Assembly (NCBI GenBank): GCA_937902275.1
Contig: CALFNW010000158.1
Span: 1-20,307 of the forward strand
Source: UBA4717 sp002404395
GTDB lineage: Bacteria > Bacillota > Clostridia > Oscillospirales > CAG-272
DNA length: 20,307 nucleotides
Direction: 5' to 3'
The notes under the pieces were generated by a model. It did not search any database. It had not been told where the DNA came from and worked only from the letters and a program-made list of their open reading frames with translations. Of the stretch, positions 16,354 to 20,307 are shown one piece after another. The number at the start of each line of letters is the position of its first letter. Positions within the stretch are counted from its first letter, which is position 1. The position numbers and the translations under genes were made by a program.

Positions 16354-17433
16354 AAATATACGATAGGCGAAATCCTTCGCCGCTTTGACCTTGATTTTAC
16401 TTCCGAACCATACGGAAACGGGCACATCAACGATACCTATATCGCAGGCTGCGACCCGAAATACATACTTCAGCGCATAAACAGCAATGTATTCAAAAAT
16501 CCTCCCGAGGTAATGGAAAACATTGCCAAGGTCTGTGACCATCTGCGCCGAAAGATCATTGCGGAGGGCGGAAACGCCGACCGCGAAACACTCACTCTTG
16601 TAAAAACCGTTGACGGTCAGAATTACTACAAAGCCGACGACGACAACTACTTCAGAGTGTACCGTTTTATCGAAAACGCACGCTCGGTCGATATTCCCGA
16701 AAGCCCGGAGCAATATGAAAGCGCTGCAAAAGCGTTCGGAAAATTCCAACGTCTGCTTTCGGATTTCCCGGCAAACGAGCTTCACGAGACCATAAGGGAT
16801 TTTCACAATACCCCAAAGCGTTTTGAAGCGCTTGAAGCCGCTGTCCGAGAGGACAAATGCGGCAGAGCTGCGGAAGTGTCCGACGAGATAGAGTTTGCGT
16901 TCAAGCGCAAAAACATCTGCCCGCTTATTGTTGACGGACTCGCCGACGGAAGTATTCCGCTGCGCGTAACGCACAACGATACCAAACTCAACAACGTAAT
17001 GATAGACAACACCACCAACCGCGGTCTTTGCGTTATCGACCTTGACACGGTGATGCCGGGTTCTCTGCTTTACGATTTCGGAGACGCCCTGCGCGGCGGA
17101 GCCGGCACGGCGGCGGAAGATGAGACCGATCTATCCAAGGTCGGGATCGACATGAAACTTTTTGAAGCGTTTACGCGCGGATTCTGCTCGGAACTTGCCG
17201 ACTCGTTTAGGGAACGCGAGATCGAGCTGTTGGCAACCTCCGCGATCATACTTACCTATGAATGCGGCATTCGCTTCCTCGCCGACTATCTGATGGGCGA
17301 TACATATTTCAAGATCCATCGTCCGAAGCATAATCTTGACCGTGCAAGATCCCAATTCAAGATGGTAGCCGATATGGAATCAAAGCTTGACTCCATGAAT
17401 CGGATCGTTTCGGACGTGCTTGCGGGCAGATAA
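16351..17433 (+). CDS. nahK: N-acetylhexosamine 1-kinase (NahK/LnpB type)
   Basis: A 360-residue APH-fold kinase that phosphorylates GlcNAc or GalNAc at C1 in the galacto-N-biose/lacto-N-biose pathway of bifidobacteria. The match to the bifidobacterial enzyme as I know it is extensive: EPYGNGHINDTY (19-30), YILQRIN (38-44), SIPLRVTHNDTKLNN (201-215, with catalytic D210), VIDLDTVMPGSLLYDFGD (228-245, metal D231), LSKV and ECGIRFLADYL (304-314). The length also matches the roughly 359-residue enzyme. An ATG twelve bases further upstream (16339) is in frame, but GGAG lies between the two, favouring 16351. There is no GH112 phosphorylase or uridylyltransferase beside it, unlike the lnp operon. 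Substrate preference (GalNAc, GlcNAc or ManNAc) is not readable from the sequence. Confidence 0.9.
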   Translation: MKYTIGEILRRFDLDFTSEPYGNGHINDTYIAGCDPKYILQRINSNVFKNPPEVMENIAKVCDHLRRKIIAEGGNADRETLTLVKTVDGQNYYKADDDNYFRVYRFIENARSVDIPESPEQYESAAKAFGKFQRLLSDFPANELHETIRDFHNTPKRFEALEAAVREDKCGRAAEVSDEIEFAFKRKNICPLIVDGLADGSIPLRVTHNDTKLNNVMIDNTTNRGLCVIDLDTVMPGSLLYDFGDALRGGAGTAAEDETDLSKVGIDMKLFEAFTRGFCSELADSFREREIELLATSAIILTYECGIRFLADYLMGDTYFKIHRPKHNLDRARSQFKMVADMESKLDSMNRIVSDVLAGR

Positions 17434-17452
17434 CTGTCCTAAGCAGTATTCG

Positions 17453-17491
17453 CTTTTTTGAGCCGCCTACGGCGGCATGGAAAATATTATG
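17453..17491 (+). promoter_or_regulatory. Leader with GCCGCC/GGCGGC hairpin and translation start of the TIM-barrel gene (copy 2)
   Basis: CTTTTTTGAGCCG (17453-17465) leads into a perfect hairpin, GCCGCC (17462-17467) / TAC loop / GGCGGC (17471-17476), directly abutting ATGGA (17477). The in-frame ATG at 17489 follows twelve bases after, exactly as in copy 1. No T-run follows, so this is not a terminator. Confidence 0.55.
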
Positions 17492-18334
17492 CTTAATTTT
17501 AAGATCGGAGCTATAGTAGACTCCTTCAGGCTTCCTTTTGACGAAGCGCTTGATAAAGCCGTGGAATGCGGTGCGGCGGGTATCCAGATGTATGCAACCG
17601 CCCCTGATACCGTATCTCCCGCCAAAAGACGCGAGTTGCTTGACAAGGTCAAGTCGCACGGTCTCGTGTTCTCCGCACTTTGCGGAGACCTCGGACGCGG
17701 CTTCGGAGATCCCGAGCTCAACGCGCACAATATCGAAGTCTCAAAACGTATAATCGACCTTGCAAAAGAGCTCGAGACCGACGTAGTGACTACTCACATA
17801 GGCGTCGTTCCCGCAGACAGCAACCATGAAAGATATAAAATAATGCAGGCGGCGTGCCATGAACTTGCCGAATATGCCGACAGCATCAATGCGCATTTTG
17901 CGGTGGAGACCGGTCCCGAAGTCTCGGAAGTGCTCAAGCACTTTCTTGATTCGCTCGGTTCGCGCGGAGTCGGCGTAAACCTCGACCCGGCAAATCTTGT
18001 CATGGTAACGGGCGACGATCCCGTAAAGGCAGTATATAACCTCAGAGATTATATCGTTCACACCCATGCCAAGGACGGCATAAAGCTTGCAGACGGCAAT
18101 CCCGAATACATATATAAGATCGTTCACCCCGTTCCCGCGGAGGCTCAGAACGTGCAGTATTTCCGTGAAGTTCCGCTCGGAGAAGGCAGTGTTGACTTCA
18201 AAGCATATCTCAAAGCACTTGATGACATCGGATACCACGGATTTTTAACCATTGAACGCGAGGTCGGGGACAACCCCGCCCGTGACATAAAAGCAGCCGC
18301 CGATTTTCTGCGCAAAACCATGGCTGACTGCTGA
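17489..18334 (+). CDS. Sugar phosphate isomerase/epimerase-like TIM-barrel protein
   Basis: A 281-residue member of the xylose-isomerase-like (AP_endonuc_2) superfamily. Candidate metal ligands are at the expected strand ends: E140 (AVETGPE), D166 (VNLDPANL), H193 (HTHAKD) and E256 (LTIEREVG), with the usual PLGEGSVDF segment at 229-237. The superfamily includes isomerases, 3-epimerases, dehydratases and metal-dependent beta-eliminating glycoside lyases, so the exact reaction cannot be stated. Context between an N-acetylhexosamine kinase and a Gfo/Idh/MocA oxidoreductase suggests an amino sugar or a keto-sugar intermediate. An in-frame ATG at 17477 is the alternative start. The 17489 start is preferred because the GGA of the upstream ATGGA then serves as ribosome binding site. 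Confidence 0.85.
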   Translation: MLNFKIGAIVDSFRLPFDEALDKAVECGAAGIQMYATAPDTVSPAKRRELLDKVKSHGLVFSALCGDLGRGFGDPELNAHNIEVSKRIIDLAKELETDVVTTHIGVVPADSNHERYKIMQAACHELAEYADSINAHFAVETGPEVSEVLKHFLDSLGSRGVGVNLDPANLVMVTGDDPVKAVYNLRDYIVHTHAKDGIKLADGNPEYIYKIVHPVPAEAQNVQYFREVPLGEGSVDFKAYLKALDDIGYHGFLTIEREVGDNPARDIKAAADFLRKTMADC

Positions 18335-18361
18335 TTTTAAATATTTTCGGAGGTAATTTCC

Positions 18362-19411
18362 ATGTCAACCAATCCCATCAGAATAGGGCTTGTAGGTCTC
18401 GGTCGTGCCGGTCACGGTATGCATATGGAGGAGTTAAGACCCCGTTCTGACAAATTTCAATTTTACGCAGTCTGCGATATAATCCCCGAACGCTGCGAAC
18501 CCTTTGTCAAGGAGTTCGGCAGTAAAGCATATACAAGTATCGAGGAGCTTATCGCCGACCCCGAGGTTGAAATCGTAAGTATTGCTACCCGCTCCTGCGA
18601 TCACGTCAAGCACGCTAAAATGGCGCTGCTTGCCGGCAAGGACGTAATGCTCGAAAAGCCGTTTGCTCCCACCGTCGAAGAAGCGCGCGAGCTTATCGCG
18701 CTCGGAAGCGAACCGGCAGGTCCGAGACTTTTCATGCGTCATAACCGCAGACTTGAATACGGCTTCTGCCAGGTCAATGATATAATTGATTCGGGCATAC
18801 TCGGCGATGTTTATGAGATCAAGCTCACACGCAACGGCTACGGCAGACGCGCGGATTGGCAGACGATCAAAGAGTTTAACGGCGGTCTTATCATGAATTG
18901 GGGTCCGCACATTATCGACCACGCTATACGCTTTTGCGGCGGCGATTGGAAAAAGCTGTATACCGACCTCAAGCACGTGGTTGCTGCCGGCGATGCGGAA
19001 GACCACATAAAACTCGTTTTCACCGGCGTAAACGACCGCATTGTTGATATGGAAATGTCAAACGGAGTCGCACTTCCGACTCCTCAGTATATGATATACG
19101 GAACCCGCGGAACTCTCATTTCGGAAAACGACGGCTTCCGTATGCGTTACATCGATCCTTCGATCAGGCTTAAGAAACTCGAAGCTGACCCTGCGACTCC
19201 CGGGACGAACCCCGATTTCGGAGCACATGAGGAGCTGAAGTGGATAGAAGAAACCGTTCCGTTTGACGGACCCGGCGACGGTACGCCCAGAATCTGGGAT
19301 TCGCTCTACGAATCTTACAGAAACGGCAAGCCGTACATAGTTCCGCTTCATCAGGCTCTCAAAGTCGTTGAGGTTATCGAAAAGGCAAAAGAGGGAACAA
19401 TATTTGCCTGA
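18362..19411 (+). CDS. Gfo/Idh/MocA-family NAD(P)-dependent oxidoreductase
   Basis: A 349-residue cytoplasmic sugar dehydrogenase-like enzyme. The N-terminal Rossmann domain has GLGRAGHG (12-19). The conserved EKPFAPT (98-104) includes the catalytic lysine K99. The C-terminal alpha/beta domain has GGLIMNWGPHIIDHAIRFCG (174-193), with H183 and D186/H187 as active-site candidates. Unlike the first Gfo protein of the cassette it keeps the canonical EKP motif, so it is the better candidate for a true redox step on a sugar or sugar acid. The start at 18362 has GGAGG eight bases upstream and is 27 bp after the TIM-barrel gene, indicating co-transcription. Substrate unknown. Confidence 0.9.
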   Translation: MSTNPIRIGLVGLGRAGHGMHMEELRPRSDKFQFYAVCDIIPERCEPFVKEFGSKAYTSIEELIADPEVEIVSIATRSCDHVKHAKMALLAGKDVMLEKPFAPTVEEARELIALGSEPAGPRLFMRHNRRLEYGFCQVNDIIDSGILGDVYEIKLTRNGYGRRADWQTIKEFNGGLIMNWGPHIIDHAIRFCGGDWKKLYTDLKHVVAAGDAEDHIKLVFTGVNDRIVDMEMSNGVALPTPQYMIYGTRGTLISENDGFRMRYIDPSIRLKKLEADPATPGTNPDFGAHEELKWIEETVPFDGPGDGTPRIWDSLYESYRNGKPYIVPLHQALKVVEVIEKAKEGTIFA

Positions 19412-19447
19412 AAAGCTGTGCTCCGACCTAAAAGGAAGGATTCACAA

Positions 19448-20170
19448 ATGAGAATTATTGTCTGTAACGATTACGATACCATGTCGGAAAAAGGCGCAAA
19501 AATGTTTGCAAGCCAGCTTACGCTAAAGCCCGACAGCGTGCTCGGCTTTGCCACCGGCAGCACACCGATCGGACTTTACGACTGCTTGGCAAAACTCTGC
19601 GCCGAAGGCGAGGTTGACTTTTCCGAAGCGACCGCCTTCAATCTTGACGAATACTATCCGATATCTCCCGACAATCCGCAAAGCTACCGTTACTTCATGA
19701 ATAAGCATCTGTTTGACCGCATTAACATAAAGAAGGAAAATACGCACGTTCCGAACGGTATGTGCAGCGATCCCGACGCGGAATGTGCAAAATATGAAGC
19801 AATGATCGAAGAAAAGGGAGGTATTGATATTCAGTTGCTCGGGATCGGGCGCAACGGTCATATCGGCTTTAACGAGCCTGACGAAACGCTCAACAGCGTA
19901 ACTCATATAACCGGACTGACCGAAAGCACGATCGAAGCAAATTCAAGATTTTTCGATAATATCAAAGATGTTCCTACCAAAGCGCTCACAATGGGAATAG
20001 CGACGATCCTCAAAAGCCGCAAGATCGTAATGTTGGTCAGCGGCAAAGAGAAACACGCCGCCCTGCGCGAGTTGCTTAACGACGAAGTGACCACGGATAA
20101 CCCGGCGACCATGCTCAAGGTTCATCCCGATGTCGTTGTCATCTGCGACAAAGCAGCCTTTGACGGCTGA
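19448..20170 (+). CDS. nagB: Glucosamine-6-phosphate deaminase
   Basis: Converts glucosamine-6-phosphate to fructose-6-phosphate and ammonia, linking amino-sugar breakdown to glycolysis. The 240-residue length corresponds to the short Gram-positive form lacking the E. coli allosteric C-terminal extension. Motifs are GFATGSTPIGLY (33-44, phosphate loop), NLDEYY with general base D67, and GIGRNGHIGFNEP (132-144, with H138 and E143). The frame extends ten codons upstream, but the ATG at 19448 follows AAAAGGAAGGA at the right distance. It is the last gene of the cassette, 36 bp after the oxidoreductase, and is followed by a strong terminator. nagA (the deacetylase needed to make its substrate from GlcNAc-6-phosphate) is not in the window. 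Confidence 0.96.
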   Translation: MRIIVCNDYDTMSEKGAKMFASQLTLKPDSVLGFATGSTPIGLYDCLAKLCAEGEVDFSEATAFNLDEYYPISPDNPQSYRYFMNKHLFDRINIKKENTHVPNGMCSDPDAECAKYEAMIEEKGGIDIQLLGIGRNGHIGFNEPDETLNSVTHITGLTESTIEANSRFFDNIKDVPTKALTMGIATILKSRKIVMLVSGKEKHAALRELLNDEVTTDNPATMLKVHPDVVVICDKAAFDG

Positions 20171-20189
20171 AAGCCTTAACTTAATAGCT

Positions 20190-20226
20190 AAAATGCCGCT
20201 CGCGAAACAGCCGGGCGGCATTTTTT
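20190..20226 (+). terminator. Intrinsic terminator of the amino-sugar operon
   Basis: AAAATGCCGCTCG (20190-20202) pairs with CGGGCGGCATTTT (20212-20224) in a 13-bp stem with one wobble pair and a 9-base loop, followed immediately by further T residues. Confidence 0.92.
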
Positions 20227-20236
20227 CGTGAATTTT

Positions 20237-20256
20237 CAAGTCATGTGCCTGACTTG
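20237..20256. repeat. Perfect 7-bp inverted repeat at right edge
   Basis: CAAGTCA (20237-20243) and TGACTTG (20250-20256) with a 6-base spacer, just after the operon terminator and before the unseen next gene. It could be an operator or a weak hairpin. The remaining bases to 20307 show no gene. Confidence 0.35.
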
Positions 20257-20307
20257 TAGGTTTGTCAATGATGTGTTACAAAAATCAGAAAACTTCGCCG
20301 TTGGATA

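Noticed and set aside
17462..17476. GCCGCC-TAC-GGCGGC hairpin as a transcription terminator
   Set aside because: No T-run follows and it abuts a translation start. The T-run lies upstream of the stem.

Overview
The window looks like chromosomal DNA of a spore-forming, low-to-mid GC Clostridia-type Firmicute, probably a gut or anaerobic lineage. The basis is a clear SpoIIID gene, a GlgC/GlgD two-subunit ADP-glucose pyrophosphorylase pair (GlgD is typical of Firmicutes), Gram-positive ribosome binding sites, several TTG/GTG starts, and an N-acetylhexosamine kinase cassette of a kind known from gut bacteria. Genus cannot be assigned. I see no phage, insertion sequence, CRISPR array, tRNA or rRNA.

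Layout. Bases 70-2412 (minus strand): nicotinate phosphoribosyltransferase (pncB) downstream of a divergent RadC-family protein. Bases 2562-3544 (plus): a winged-helix regulator with a degenerate receiver-like N-terminus, then spoIIID and a strong stem-loop. Bases 3807-5600: recQ helicase behind a near-consensus promoter. Bases 5656-11993: a compact glycogen operon glgC-glgD-glgA-glgP ending in a hairpin, followed by a cytoplasmic GH13 alpha-glucan hydrolase (12068-13984) and a bidirectional terminator. Bases 14054-14887 (minus): an AraC-family regulator. Divergent from it, bases 15008-20170: a five-gene cassette coding for a GH109-like Gfo/Idh/MocA protein, an N-acetylhexosamine 1-kinase (NahK type), a xylose-isomerase-like TIM-barrel protein, a second Gfo/Idh/MocA oxidoreductase, and glucosamine-6-phosphate deaminase (NagB), closed by a strong intrinsic terminator.

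How the genes work together. GlgC/GlgD make ADP-glucose, GlgA polymerises it, and GlgP plus the GH13 enzyme mobilise the polymer. No branching enzyme is encoded here. The right-hand cassette is the most interesting part. It looks like an AraC-controlled amino-sugar (GalNAc/GlcNAc, mucin or host-glycan type) salvage operon. An NAD-dependent glycosidase-like protein would release the sugar, NahK would phosphorylate it at C1, and NagB would feed glucosamine-6-phosphate into glycolysis. The TIM-barrel and second oxidoreductase have no place in the known GNB/LNB pathway. Together with the GH109-like protein they resemble the parts list of 3-keto-sugar oxidoreductive glycoside cleavage systems. The kinase and TIM-barrel genes share an unusual repeated leader in which a small GCCG/CGGC hairpin abuts the start region.
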